DNA of 64,000 nucleotides from Erythrobacter colymbi (GCF_002155685.1 NZ_MUYK01000002.1:186001-250000); one strand, 5' to 3'; counted from the first letter of the stretch, positions 1 to 8,373 are shown. Numbers and translations are program-made. The notes: generated by a model from the letters alone, not told the origin.

Positions 1-11
1 GAGGATCGGAC

Positions 12-449
12 GTGACCTGTGAAACCTATATCGACCCTTCGGCGGTAAACTTCCAGGCCTTCAAGGACCTGGCGCGCGACACGCCGATCAACATGCTCAA
101 CCTCCTGCTTTATCGCGATATGGCCGAGTATCCCGAGGGTCACGAGCACGCCGGCAAAGGCTGGAGCGGACGGCGCGCCTACGAGGAATACGGGGTGACC
201 AGCGGGCCGATCTTCCGCAAGCTCGGCGGCCAGATCCTGTGGCGCGGGCGGTTCGAGACCGTGGTGACCGGCCCCGAAGGCGAACGCTGGCACGATGCCT
301 TCATCGCCCAATACCCCAACGCGGGCGCCTTCTTCGCGATGATCAAGGACCCCGAGTACCAGAAGGCCGTGGTCAACCGCACCGCAGCACTGGTCGACAG
401 CCGTCTGGTGCGCTTCCACCCGGGCGAGGCGGGTGAGGGGTTCGGTTAG
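12..449 (+). CDS. DUF1330 domain-containing protein
   Basis: A 145-residue protein with a GTG start preceded by GAGGA at positions 1-5. The INMLNLLLYRD stretch near residue 27 and the overall length fit the DUF1330 family, small ferredoxin-like alpha/beta barrel proteins of unknown function. The family is usually about 95-150 residues, so this copy looks complete. There is no signal peptide or membrane segment. It converges with the next gene on the opposite strand, and their stop codons overlap by four bases. The molecular role is not known. Confidence 0.75.
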   Translation: MTCETYIDPSAVNFQAFKDLARDTPINMLNLLLYRDMAEYPEGHEHAGKGWSGRRAYEEYGVTSGPIFRKLGGQILWRGRFETVVTGPEGERWHDAFIAQYPNAGAFFAMIKDPEYQKAVVNRTAALVDSRLVRFHPGEAGEGFG

Positions 450-850
450 CCGAGCTGCCTCACCGGAACTCGCTCGACAATCTCCCCCCATTCGTCTCCG
501 TTGAGATTGATCATGCGGCCGATTTTGAAAACGTCACGGTCGTCGTAGCTCGCAATCTCCCTGGGGCGGGCCTTCACGTCGCGAGCTCGGCACATAACAA
601 CGTAAACTTCATGAGACATCCGAATTGCCTCCAAATGGCGCAGACGCTCCTGATAGCCTAGATTGTCCGGGTCCAGCGTGTAAGCCTCATGATGGGCAAG
701 TCGCACGAACCGCAATCCATCAACAACCACTGTCTGATCTTGCCAAGCACGTAGAAAGACACGCTTGCTGGTCTGGTCGATGCCGCCCCAAGACCACCGA
801 TTGTTCGCTAAGGGCGCGTTTAGCCGCTCAAACAAAGACGTGATCGACAT
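446..850 (-). CDS. Hypothetical protein, 134 aa, accessory-type composition
   Basis: I cannot name this 134-residue soluble protein. Visible features are an RWSWGG motif (residues 18-23), VFLRAWQD (31-38), a GYQERLRHLE segment near 65-74 and one cysteine in VMCRARD. It has no signal peptide, membrane helix or repeat. From memory the motif pattern resembles a widespread small family found in accessory regions, but I cannot confirm that. Base composition looks clearly lower in GC than its neighbours, suggesting transfer. It lies 20 nt downstream of the radical SAM gene on the same strand, so the two may be co-transcribed. Confidence 0.6.
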   Translation of the reverse strand: MSITSLFERLNAPLANNRWSWGGIDQTSKRVFLRAWQDQTVVVDGLRFVRLAHHEAYTLDPDNLGYQERLRHLEAIRMSHEVYVVMCRARDVKARPREIASYDDRDVFKIGRMINLNGDEWGEIVERVPVRQLG

Positions 851-870
851 TGGCGACGCCTATTTGAAAA

Positions 871-1956
871 TCACAACAGCCGCAATTGTCCGCCCACCTC
901 GGGCGGCGTGAAGCGCGAGCCATCGAGCTCGAACCGCGCCTTGCCGATCCCTGCTTTCCGGCACGCCAGCTTGAACCTTGCGCGGATCAGGTCGGCCCAA
1001 ACGCCCGTCGGATTGAACCGGCTGTGGAAGTTGGGATCGTTGTCGCGCCCCCCTCGCATTTCGCGCACGATTCCCATCACCTTGCCCGCGCGCTCGGGGT
1101 AGTGGACAGCGAGCCACTCGCGGAACAGCGGGGCGACTTCGTGGGGCAGGCGCAGGGGAATCCAGTTGGCGCTCCGCACCCCGAGTTCGCCGATGCGGGC
1201 GATAATGCCCTCGATGAATTCATCGGTGATCGCGGGGATGATCGGCGAGACGGAGCAGTGCACCGGGACGCCCAGCTCCACCAGTTTTCCCAGCGCCGCC
1301 AAGCGCTTGTGCGGCGCGGCGCAGCGCGGTTCGAGCTTGGCGGACAGCACCGGATCGAGCGTGGTCACCGAGATCGACACCGCCACCAGCTTCTCGCGCG
1401 CCATCGCCTCCAGCAAGTCGGCGTCGGCGAGCACGCGGTCGGACTTGGTGGTGATCGTCACCGGATGACGGGTTTCGAGGCACACTTCGAGGATCTGGCG
1501 GGTCAGCCGCCAGTCGCGCTCGATCGGCTGATAGGGGTCGGTGTTGGTGCCCATCGCGATAGGCTTGGGCGAATAACCCTTCTTCGCCAATGTCTTGCGC
1601 AGCAGCGCCGCAGCCTCGGGCTTGGCGAAAAGCCTGGTCTCGAAGTCGAGGCCGGGGGAGAGATCGTGGTAGGCGTGGGTGGGCCGGGCAAAGCAGTAGA
1701 TGCAGCCGTGCTCGCACCCGCGATAGGCGTTGATCGAGCGGTCGAAGGGCACATCGGGCGACTGGTTGAAGGTAAGGATCGACTTCGGCCGCTCCTCGGT
1801 CACGGTCGTGCGCAGCCTGACCGGCGGGCCATCTAGCGTTTCGACATAGTCCCGCCAGTCGCCATCGACCTCGCGTGTCGCCAGCCCGAAGCGGGTGGGG
1901 ACCGCCCCCGATTGCGCACCGCGACCTTTGACGCCCGAATGTTTCACGTGGAACAT
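871..1956 (-). CDS. PA0069 family radical SAM protein
   Basis: A radical S-adenosylmethionine protein of 361 residues. The [4Fe-4S] motif CEHGCIYC is near residue 81, inside YRGCEHGCIYCFARPTH, a signature shared with the spore-photoproduct-lyase-like PA0069 family. Next come NTDPYQPIE and VTITTKSD strands of the radical SAM barrel. The substrate is unknown; the family is not shown to repair DNA. The N-terminus MFHVKH is produced by a parS site covering the start codon, so the true start could be a few codons further in (for example the GTG within parS). No good ribosome binding site precedes the ATG. Confidence 0.85.
   Translation of the reverse strand: MFHVKHSGVKGRGAQSGAVPTRFGLATREVDGDWRDYVETLDGPPVRLRTTVTEERPKSILTFNQSPDVPFDRSINAYRGCEHGCIYCFARPTHAYHDLSPGLDFETRLFAKPEAAALLRKTLAKKGYSPKPIAMGTNTDPYQPIERDWRLTRQILEVCLETRHPVTITTKSDRVLADADLLEAMAREKLVAVSISVTTLDPVLSAKLEPRCAAPHKRLAALGKLVELGVPVHCSVSPIIPAITDEFIEGIIARIGELGVRSANWIPLRLPHEVAPLFREWLAVHYPERAGKVMGIVREMRGGRDNDPNFHSRFNPTGVWADLIRARFKLACRKAGIGKARFELDGSRFTPPEVGGQLRLL
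1940..1955. other. parS: parS centromere-like site (ParB binding), perfect consensus
   Basis: The 16-base sequence TGTTTCACGTGGAACA matches the bacterial ParB-binding parS consensus TGTTYCACGTGRAACA at every position. It overlaps the first codons of the radical SAM gene, which therefore begins Met-Phe-His-Val-Lys-His, the usual coding signature of a parS site at a gene start. parS sites normally cluster close to oriC, so this is evidence that the window is origin-proximal. parA and parB themselves are not in the window. Confidence 0.93.
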
Positions 1957-2099
1957 TTACGGAACAAAACCGCGCTTGCCAAGGCAAAAGGCCCGCGCGA
2001 GTGCCGGTCAAGACGGGGCTGGAGGGGGTCTGGCGGGGGGCTAGAGGGGTTCTGGCCCGCCGCGAGAGCCCGCTGGTGCCGGGCTGGACCGAGGCCGCA
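1957..2099. other. Intergenic gap upstream of the radical SAM gene
   Basis: These 143 bases lie between the moaB stop and the radical SAM start, both on the minus strand. They contain purine-rich runs such as GGAGGGGGTCTGG and GGGGGGCTAGAGGGG on the plus strand, but no hairpin with a T-tract and no open reading frame I would support. A related GGGGGTCT-rich string lies just downstream of the ACP gene at 15275-15315. Confidence 0.4.
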
Positions 2100-2630
2100 T
2101 CACACCTCTTTCAGGCGCGGCATCAGTTCGACGAAGTTGCAGGGGCGGTTGCGGCTGTCGAGCTGTTCGGCGAGAATGCCGTCCCATCCGTCCTTGACCG
2201 CGCCGTTCGATCCGGGGAGGGCGAAGATATAGGTCCCGCGCGCCACTACCGCCAAAGCCCGCGATTGCACCGTGCTGGTGCCGATGGTCTTGAAGCTCAG
2301 CCAGCGGAACAGCTCGCCGAAGCCGGGGATCTCGCGTGCGCCCTTGACCATCGCCAGCGCCTCGGGGGTGACGTCGCGCCCCGTGAGGCCGGTGCCGCCG
2401 GTCGAGACCACGGCATCGACCGAAGGATCGTCGATCCACGCCTCGAACTGCGCGGCAAGAAGGGCGGCATCGTCCTTCACGATCAGCCGCGCGGCGAGGT
2501 TGTGGCCTGCGCCGGTCACGCGTTCGGCGAGAATGTCGCCCGAGGTGTCGGTCTCGGGCGTGCGAGTATCGGATACGGTCAGGACGGCGATGTTGATCGG
2601 CTTGAAGGTCCGGCTTGCGTCAATCGCCAC
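2100..2630 (-). CDS. moaB: Molybdenum cofactor biosynthesis protein MoaB
   Basis: A 176-residue MoaB/MogA-type protein that acts in adenylation of molybdopterin during molybdenum cofactor synthesis. The family motifs are present: LTVSDTRTPETDTSGD (residues 16-31), STGGTGLTGRDVTPEA around residue 76, and FALPGSNGAVKDGWD near residue 136. Length is normal for MoaB. It follows the lytic transglycosylase gene on the same strand after 15 nt, so it is probably in one transcript with it although unrelated in function. Confidence 0.93.
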   Translation of the reverse strand: MAIDASRTFKPINIAVLTVSDTRTPETDTSGDILAERVTGAGHNLAARLIVKDDAALLAAQFEAWIDDPSVDAVVSTGGTGLTGRDVTPEALAMVKGAREIPGFGELFRWLSFKTIGTSTVQSRALAVVARGTYIFALPGSNGAVKDGWDGILAEQLDSRNRPCNFVELMPRLKEV

Positions 2631-2645
2631 GTTGTCTTGCTCCCG

Positions 2646-4427
2646 TTACGGCACCAGGCTGGCCGAACGGGTGGTAGCAGCCCGCGGGAATTCGGGCCAG
2701 CGCCCCTGTGCGAGCGCGCGGCGGCTGGGCGACTGCACGCCGGCGGCGCGCTCGTACATCCAGTAGTTCCGCATCACGATCGCGACATAGCCGCGGGTTT
2801 CCCAATAGGGGATCGATTCCATCCACAGCAGCGGATCGCCCTGATCGTTGATCTCGGAATTCCAGCGGCCGACGGGGGTGAGGCCGGCGTTATAGGCGGC
2901 CATGATCTTGGGCAGGACGCCGCCGGTTGCCGGGCTGTCGCGGAGCATTTCCAAGTGGCGCTGGCCGTAGGCGAGGTTGACCTGCGGGTCGTTCAGATCC
3001 TCGTAGCTCGCGCCGAGGCTGAGGCGGCCGGAATGGTCCTTCGCAGTGCCGGGCATGATCTGCATCAGGCCGCGGGCATTGGCCGGGCTGACCGCCGCGG
3101 CGCGGAAGTTCGATTCCTGCAAGGCGTGGGCAAAGGCGAGCGCGGGATCGACCTGCCAGCCGCCCACCGGCTGCCAATAGGCGACCGGGAAGCGCAGCGA
3201 AGGATCGCTGCTCATGCCGTAAGGCGCATTCTGCGCCATGAACAGCTGGGTCGAGGGCAGCCCAAGCTCGCGGGCGAGGCGCGCGAGGGCGGGGTATTGA
3301 TAGGACGGGCCGATCTTGGCCTCGTGGCGCAGCACCTCGTCGGCGAGCGCGGGGCGGCCGATCTCGATCAGCGCGGCGGCGACGCGGACATTGGGGCGCG
3401 CCTGAAGCTGGTTCCAGTCCTCGCGGCTGAGGGCGGCGGGCGGCGCATGCTGGGGCAGCTCGATGCCGAGCTGGTCGGCGGCGAGCATGCCGTAGAGCGT
3501 CTCGTCCATCCGCGCGGCGGCGGTCAGATGCTGCTGCGCGGCGCCCGGCTCGCGGCAGCGCACCGCGGCGCGCGCGGCCCAGTAATGCCCGGCAGCGGCG
3601 AGTTCGACATTGGAGGCGCGGTCGGCAACCCGCCCGAAGGCCTCGCCCGCCAGCTGGCAATAGCCCATGCGCCAGGCGGCCAGGCCTTCGACCCATGCGC
3701 CTTCGGGCACCCATTCGCCCGTGCCCTCGGCAACGGTGCGTGCGAGTTCGAGCGCGGCGTTATCCTGGTTCTCGATGTAGAAGCTCCATGCGACCCGCTC
3801 ACGCCATTCGGCCCGGGCGTCGCTGGAGAGGACCGGATCGATCTCGGCCAGCAGGCGTTGGGCCTCGGCAGGGTTGTCGGCCTTGATCGCGGCCTGGATC
3901 AGGCTCGCGGTCTCGGCCGGCATGGTGCCGTCATTCACCGGACGCGGCAGGATGCGCTTGGGGGCATAGGGCTGGCGCGCGAAGCCTTGCGCGGTCGGCA
4001 GGGCGGGCAAGGTGGTGAGCCCGCGCTTGGCACCCATGCGGACGAGCTGTTCGGCCTGAGGCAGATCGGTGCCCGCGTTGAACCACGCCGCGATCTGCTC
4101 GGGCGCGATCTTGGGGCTCTTGGCGTGGGTGTAATATTCGGCCTTCGCGGCTTGCGTCAGGATCCCGTCGGGGCGCTGGGCAAGCAGGCTCTCGACCACC
4201 GGCCATTGCTCGGTATCGATCGCGGCGAAGAGCTGGCGGTAGAGGGTGCGGTCTTCGGGCGAGAGGACGGGCGCGATCGCCCGGTCGCTCGGGGTGGCGC
4301 CGTTCCAGCGGGCCACGAGGTCGCCGGCTTGCGCATGGGCGGGCGCGTGGAGGCCGACTGCTGCCAACACCATCGCCGCCAGCGCCGTTGCCGGACGCTT
4401 CAGTGGGTTGCCGACCATTCCATCCAT
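2646..4427 (-). CDS. Periplasmic soluble lytic murein transglycosylase (Slt-like)
   Basis: A 593-residue exported enzyme that cleaves the glycan strands of peptidoglycan. A signal peptide occupies roughly residues 4-33, ending AHAQA. A long alpha-helical superhelical region follows. The C-terminal SLT domain starts near residue 410 with ALQESNF, whose Glu is the catalytic acid, then GLMQIMPGTA and MAAYNAG. ATG codons at 4427 and 4418 are both possible starts. The gene overlaps the end of the upstream uracil-glycosylase-like gene by 28 nt, so they are translationally close. Slt70 is about 640 residues, so length is typical. Confidence 0.9.
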   Translation of the reverse strand: MDGMVGNPLKRPATALAAMVLAAVGLHAPAHAQAGDLVARWNGATPSDRAIAPVLSPEDRTLYRQLFAAIDTEQWPVVESLLAQRPDGILTQAAKAEYYTHAKSPKIAPEQIAAWFNAGTDLPQAEQLVRMGAKRGLTTLPALPTAQGFARQPYAPKRILPRPVNDGTMPAETASLIQAAIKADNPAEAQRLLAEIDPVLSSDARAEWRERVAWSFYIENQDNAALELARTVAEGTGEWVPEGAWVEGLAAWRMGYCQLAGEAFGRVADRASNVELAAAGHYWAARAAVRCREPGAAQQHLTAAARMDETLYGMLAADQLGIELPQHAPPAALSREDWNQLQARPNVRVAAALIEIGRPALADEVLRHEAKIGPSYQYPALARLARELGLPSTQLFMAQNAPYGMSSDPSLRFPVAYWQPVGGWQVDPALAFAHALQESNFRAAAVSPANARGLMQIMPGTAKDHSGRLSLGASYEDLNDPQVNLAYGQRHLEMLRDSPATGGVLPKIMAAYNAGLTPVGRWNSEINDQGDPLLWMESIPYWETRGYVAIVMRNYWMYERAAGVQSPSRRALAQGRWPEFPRAATTRSASLVP

Positions 4428-5209
4428 CTCCGCCAGAACCGGGCCTTGAGCCGGGGCATATCCATCAGGGCATCGAGCGTTTCGCTCAGGCTTGCCGGCA
4501 CCTTGCGCCCGGCATGGTTGATTTCCCGTAAAGGCTGCTCGGCCGTGCCGCCCAGCATCGGGCCAAGGCCGGTGCCGAAAGCGATGAGGCGCGACGGGTT
4601 CACCAGCGCGATGTGATGCCGGGTCACGGCATCAAGGCCCCCTGCCGCGAGCGCGGGCAGATCGGCAAGCGGCGTGTGCGCGGGGAGGGCGGCGGCGATA
4701 TAGACCGCGCTCTCGTCCAGACCCATCGCGGCGAGGATATTGGCGAGGAGGCGCCCCTGCGGCCCCGACAGCAGCGTCTCGCGGTCTTCGGCCTCGGGTT
4801 GCGGCACCAGCACCATCAGCGCTGCGTCCGCTGGCCCGCGCGGCGGAACCCGTGGAAAACCGGCAGAGGGCGACAGTTCGGGCGTCTCCATCCACCACTG
4901 GCGGAAGGCGGCAAGATCAGTGGGGGGCGAATCGCCCAGAAAATCGCGGCGCGGGGATGCCTTCTGCTCGGGGACCGCGGTCAGTGGCGCGGCGGTGCGC
5001 GCAACATTATCTTGCGGGGGCGATACCGCCGTCTTGCCACCGGTGCGGCCGGTCACGGCACTGTGGGGACCGGCGGCTGCGGGGGCAGCGGGCGCCTCGG
5101 CCAGCCACGTCGTAGCGTCATCCGCAAAGTCGCAATCCACCCCGGCCATCTGCCACCAGGCCAGCGCGCTCGCGAATTCGTGGGCGAGGGAGGGGGCGGG
5201 GTGGCTCAT
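4400..5209 (-). CDS. Uracil-DNA glycosylase superfamily protein, degenerate motif 1
   Basis: A 269-residue protein. An Ala/Pro-rich N-terminal half (to about residue 120) precedes a C-terminal uracil-DNA-glycosylase-like fold. The segment VPQPEAED, followed by LSGPQGRLLANIL, corresponds to motif 1 of family 4/5 enzymes, normally GEAPG-x-xED-x-x-G-x-PFVG. Here the Gly-Glu-x-Pro-Gly core is altered, and I see none of the four iron-sulfur cysteines of family 4. LIAFGTGLGPML corresponds to the usual LGxxA region. Sphingomonads commonly have this short divergent relative. Catalytic activity is doubtful. It starts the leftward unit that continues into the lytic transglycosylase and moaB. Confidence 0.75.
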   Translation of the reverse strand: MSHPAPSLAHEFASALAWWQMAGVDCDFADDATTWLAEAPAAPAAAGPHSAVTGRTGGKTAVSPPQDNVARTAAPLTAVPEQKASPRRDFLGDSPPTDLAAFRQWWMETPELSPSAGFPRVPPRGPADAALMVLVPQPEAEDRETLLSGPQGRLLANILAAMGLDESAVYIAAALPAHTPLADLPALAAGGLDAVTRHHIALVNPSRLIAFGTGLGPMLGGTAEQPLREINHAGRKVPASLSETLDALMDMPRLKARFWRRWMEWSATH

Positions 5210-5336
5210 CAGGGGGTCATGCTATCCAATGCGGCTCTTGACTGTCTGCCGAGCGCTTAGCAAGTGGACGGGCAAGGCATATCGCCAGACTGTGCGGCCC
5301 GCGCGGCAAAAACCAACAAGGATCAGGAAAGCCTCG

Positions 5337-6986
5337 ATGAGCGAACGTGAATCAATGCCCTGCGATGTCGTGATCGTCGGTGGCGGTCCTGCGGGGCTGT
5401 CGGCTGCGATCCGTTTGAAACAGATCAACGCCGATCTGGAAGTGATCGTGCTCGAGAAGGGTTCGGAGATCGGCGCGCACATCCTCTCGGGCGCGGTGGT
5501 CGATCCCAAGGCGCTCGACGAGCTGCTGCCCGAATGGCGAGACCAAGGGTGTCCGATGGCGCAGACCCCGGTGACCGACAATTGGCACTGGGTGCTCTCG
5601 AAGTCCGGCAAGACCTCGCTCCCGCACGCGATCATGCCGCCGCTGATGAGCAACCACGGCTGCTACACCGGCAGCCTTGGCAACCTCACCCGCTGGCTCG
5701 CCGAACAGGCCGAGGCACTGGGCGTGATGGTGTTCCCGGGCTTCCCGGCGGCCGAAGTGATGTTCGACGAAAGCGGCGCGGTTGCGGGCGTGATCACGCA
5801 GGACATGGGCATCGCCGCCGATGGCAGCCACAAGGGCGATTACCAGCCCGGCATGGAGATCCACGCCAAGTACACCCTCTTCGCCGAGGGCGCGCGCGGC
5901 AATCTTACCAAGCAGATGAAGGCCAAGTTCGACCTCGAGGCGAACTGCCAGCCGCAGGTCTATGGCCTCGGAATCAAGGAATTGTGGGACATCGATCCCA
6001 AGAAGCACAAGCCCGGCCGCGTGATCCACACGCAGGGCTGGCCGCTGACCGAAAGCGACACCTGGGGCGGGGGCTTCCTCTACCATCAGGCGAACGGTCA
6101 GGTGGCCTTGGGCTTCGTGACGGCGCTCGATTACAAGAACCCCTGGGTCTCGCCCTATCAGGAATTCCAGCGCTGGAAGAACCACCCGGCGATCCGCGAA
6201 TACCTCGAGGGCGGCAAGCGCGTCAGCTACGGCGCGCGCGCGATCAACGAGGGCGGCTGGCAGTCGGTGCCCAAGCTCGCCTTCCCGGGCGGCGCGCTGA
6301 TCGGCTGCGCGGCGGGCTTCGTCAACGTGCCGCGCATCAAGGGCAGCCACACCGCGATGAAGAGCGGGATGCTGGCGGCCGAGAGCATCGCGGCGGCGAT
6401 CGCGGCGGGTCAGGAAAAGACCGAGCTGATGGACTATGACGCGGCGGTGCGTTCGAGCTGGATTGCGACCGAGCTGAAGCTCGTCCAGAACGCCCAGCCG
6501 GCGGTCGCCAAGTACGGCGGCGACATCGGCACCGCGCTCGCGGGTATCGACATGTGGATGCGCACTCTGAAGATCGGCCTGCCCATCTCGATGAAGCACA
6601 AGCCGGACTACACCTACACGGGCCGCGCCGATCTGTATCCGAAGATCGACTACCCCAAGCCCGATGGCGTGATCACCTTCGACCGCTTGACCAACGTCGC
6701 CTACAGCTACACCAACCATGCCGAGGACCAGCCGGTGCACCTCAAGGTCAAGGACCTCGAGCTGCAGAAGGCGAGCGAGCTCGGCGTGTTCGGCGGCCCC
6801 TCGGCACGTTATTGCCCGGCGGGGGTCTACGAATGGCTGACCGACGAGAAGACCGGCGAGCCCAAGTTCCAGATCAACTCGCAGAACTGCGTCCACTGCA
6901 AGACCTGCGACATCAAGGACCCCAACCAGAACATCACCTGGGTGACGCCGGAAGGCGGCGGCGGGCCGAACTATCCGAATATGTGA
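5337..6986 (+). CDS. etfD: Electron transfer flavoprotein-ubiquinone oxidoreductase
   Basis: ETF-QO passes electrons from electron transfer flavoprotein (fatty and amino acid dehydrogenases) to the ubiquinone pool at the inner membrane. The 549-residue protein starts at an ATG preceded by AGGA eight bases upstream. It has an N-terminal FAD motif VVIVGGGPAGLSAA near residue 11, the ETF-QO middle domain, and a C-terminal [4Fe-4S] ferredoxin-like domain with CPAG, CVHCKTCDIKDP. Length equals the family norm. Upstream in the same frame the reading frame stays open to 4740, but that part is antisense to the glycosylase gene. The stop overlaps the next gene's ATG (TGATG). Confidence 0.95.
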   Translation: MSERESMPCDVVIVGGGPAGLSAAIRLKQINADLEVIVLEKGSEIGAHILSGAVVDPKALDELLPEWRDQGCPMAQTPVTDNWHWVLSKSGKTSLPHAIMPPLMSNHGCYTGSLGNLTRWLAEQAEALGVMVFPGFPAAEVMFDESGAVAGVITQDMGIAADGSHKGDYQPGMEIHAKYTLFAEGARGNLTKQMKAKFDLEANCQPQVYGLGIKELWDIDPKKHKPGRVIHTQGWPLTESDTWGGGFLYHQANGQVALGFVTALDYKNPWVSPYQEFQRWKNHPAIREYLEGGKRVSYGARAINEGGWQSVPKLAFPGGALIGCAAGFVNVPRIKGSHTAMKSGMLAAESIAAAIAAGQEKTELMDYDAAVRSSWIATELKLVQNAQPAVAKYGGDIGTALAGIDMWMRTLKIGLPISMKHKPDYTYTGRADLYPKIDYPKPDGVITFDRLTNVAYSYTNHAEDQPVHLKVKDLELQKASELGVFGGPSARYCPAGVYEWLTDEKTGEPKFQINSQNCVHCKTCDIKDPNQNITWVTPEGGGGPNYPNM

Positions 6987-7492
6987 TGGGGAGCGTCGAG
7001 CGATCTTGTGAGTGCTCGACGCTCGGTGACTTCGCCGTCGTCGGTATGGGCGGCGATGGGCGGGACGAGCGCGTCTTTTCGACTTTGATGGAAGTAGCAA
7101 AGCATGGCGGCGATGCATGGTGGCTCTACGCGTCCCGCTGCTCGGCATGCGGCCAAGACTGGATGATCGCTCAGGAAGAGCGCATCCACGACAACTTCTA
7201 TTTCAAGCGCCTTACGGCTGGCGAGTTGAAGATGATCGAGGAGCAGGGGGCATGGCCGCCGGATTTCGTGCGGTTCGAGGACGTAATCAGGCTCGGCCCC
7301 CATCACGGGCAGGTCGCCCGGTTCTTCGACACTAATGATCTCACCGACACCGTGAAGGAACTCATGGAAGTGCGTTCTGACATTTCGGCAAGTGAGATCG
7401 CCTATATGTTCGTGTTGTCGGAACGTGAGGCCGAAAGACTGATGGATCGTGCTGCACGCATGAGCTGGAAGCAGCTTCGTCCTTTCGCATGA
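6986..7492 (+). CDS. Hypothetical protein with putative CxC/CxxC zinc site
   Basis: An unrecognised 168-residue soluble protein. Its ATG shares a base with the stop of the ETF-QO gene (TGATG), indicating coupled translation. Four cysteines are placed as C8-x-C10 and C52-x-x-C55 (SRCSACGQDW), which looks like a zinc ribbon or other metal site. The rest is helix-rich and acidic, ending in a segment with SEREAERLMDRAARMSW that resembles a helix-turn-helix-like or coiled region. It has no signal peptide. Base composition appears lower in GC than both flanks. Its stop overlaps the start of ispE by four bases, so it is wedged in a tight operon. Confidence 0.65.
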   Translation: MGSVERSCECSTLGDFAVVGMGGDGRDERVFSTLMEVAKHGGDAWWLYASRCSACGQDWMIAQEERIHDNFYFKRLTAGELKMIEEQGAWPPDFVRFEDVIRLGPHHGQVARFFDTNDLTDTVKELMEVRSDISASEIAYMFVLSEREAERLMDRAARMSWKQLRPFA

Positions 7493-8292
7493 GCACAACC
7501 GAAACCGCCTACGCCAAGATCAACCTCGCGCTGCATGTCCGCAGGCGGCGGGAGGACGGGTATCACGAGCTTGAGACCCTGTTCGCCTTCGTCGATGCGG
7601 GCGATGTGCTAACGGCGATGCCTGCCGCGCAGGACAGCGTCACCACGCTGGGCGAGTTCGCCGGGGTGCTCGACAATCCCTTCGACAACCTCGTCGCCCG
7701 CGCCCTCAATTCCCTCCCGCGCCCGCAGGGGCTGGCGGTGACGCTCGAGAAGAACCTCCCCGTCGCGGCTGGTCTCGGCGGCGGATCGGCGGATGCGGGG
7801 GCGGTGTTCCGGATCGTCGAGGCGCTCCATCGGCTGCCCGATGACTGGCAGGCGCGCGCCGCCAAGCTCGGCGCGGATGTGCCTGCCTGTGTGCTCAGCC
7901 GCACCCATATCGGCCTTGGCACCGGCACCGAGCAGCTAGAGGTCGAGGATGACATCGCCGGCACCCCTGTGTTGCTGGTCAACCCGCGTGTGCCGCTCTC
8001 GACGGGGCCGGTGTTCAAGGCGTGGGACGGCGAAGATCGCGGGGCGCTCCCCCAAGGCCCAGCCTCGCAGATCGCGAGGGAAGGGCGCAACGATCTCGAA
8101 GCGCCTGCCATTTCGCTCTGCCCCGCGATTGCCGAGGTGCTGAAAGCGCTTCACACCACCAATCCGTGGCTCGCCCGGATGTCCGGCTCGGGCGCGACCT
8201 GCTTTGCGCTCTACGAAACGCCCGCCGCCCGCGACGCGGCGGCGGCGGCCATGCCTTCGGGCTGGTGGACCATGGCGGGGCGGCTGCGGTGA
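7489..8292 (+). CDS. ispE: 4-diphosphocytidyl-2-C-methyl-D-erythritol kinase
   Basis: This GHMP kinase phosphorylates CDP-methylerythritol in the MEP pathway to isoprenoid precursors. The 267-residue protein has AYAKINLALHV at the N-terminus, the GHMP ATP-binding loop VAAGLGGGSADA near residue 91, and a C-terminal RMSGSGATCFALY (about residue 227). Length is slightly short but within the family range. The ATG overlaps the stop of the preceding gene. Downstream is an inverted-repeat element, after which the next gene begins. Confidence 0.95.
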   Translation: MSTTETAYAKINLALHVRRRREDGYHELETLFAFVDAGDVLTAMPAAQDSVTTLGEFAGVLDNPFDNLVARALNSLPRPQGLAVTLEKNLPVAAGLGGGSADAGAVFRIVEALHRLPDDWQARAAKLGADVPACVLSRTHIGLGTGTEQLEVEDDIAGTPVLLVNPRVPLSTGPVFKAWDGEDRGALPQGPASQIAREGRNDLEAPAISLCPAIAEVLKALHTTNPWLARMSGSGATCFALYETPAARDAAAAAMPSGWWTMAGRLR

Positions 8293-8308
8293 GGACTGCA
8301 TCTCACGT

Positions 8309-8373
8309 CCGTTCGCCTCGAGCGAAGTCGAGAGGCCTGTGCCTGGTGTCTCGACTACGCTCGACACGAACGG
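8309..8373. repeat. Intergenic inverted repeat, family A
   Basis: Two 25-base arms, 8309-8333 and 8349-8373, form a near-perfect inverted repeat with a 15-base spacer. Each arm carries a TCGAGCG core followed by AGTCGAGA (CCGTTCG...). Only three arm positions fail to pair. It lies between ispE and the N-formylglutamate amidohydrolase-like gene, and its right end touches that gene's ribosome binding site. It has no T-tract, so it is not a standard terminator. It has the form of a dispersed palindromic element. Confidence 0.85.

Noticed and set aside
2001..4616. An 871-codon open frame on the plus strand
   Set aside because: Antisense to moaB and the lytic transglycosylase, which have catalytic motifs and proper length.
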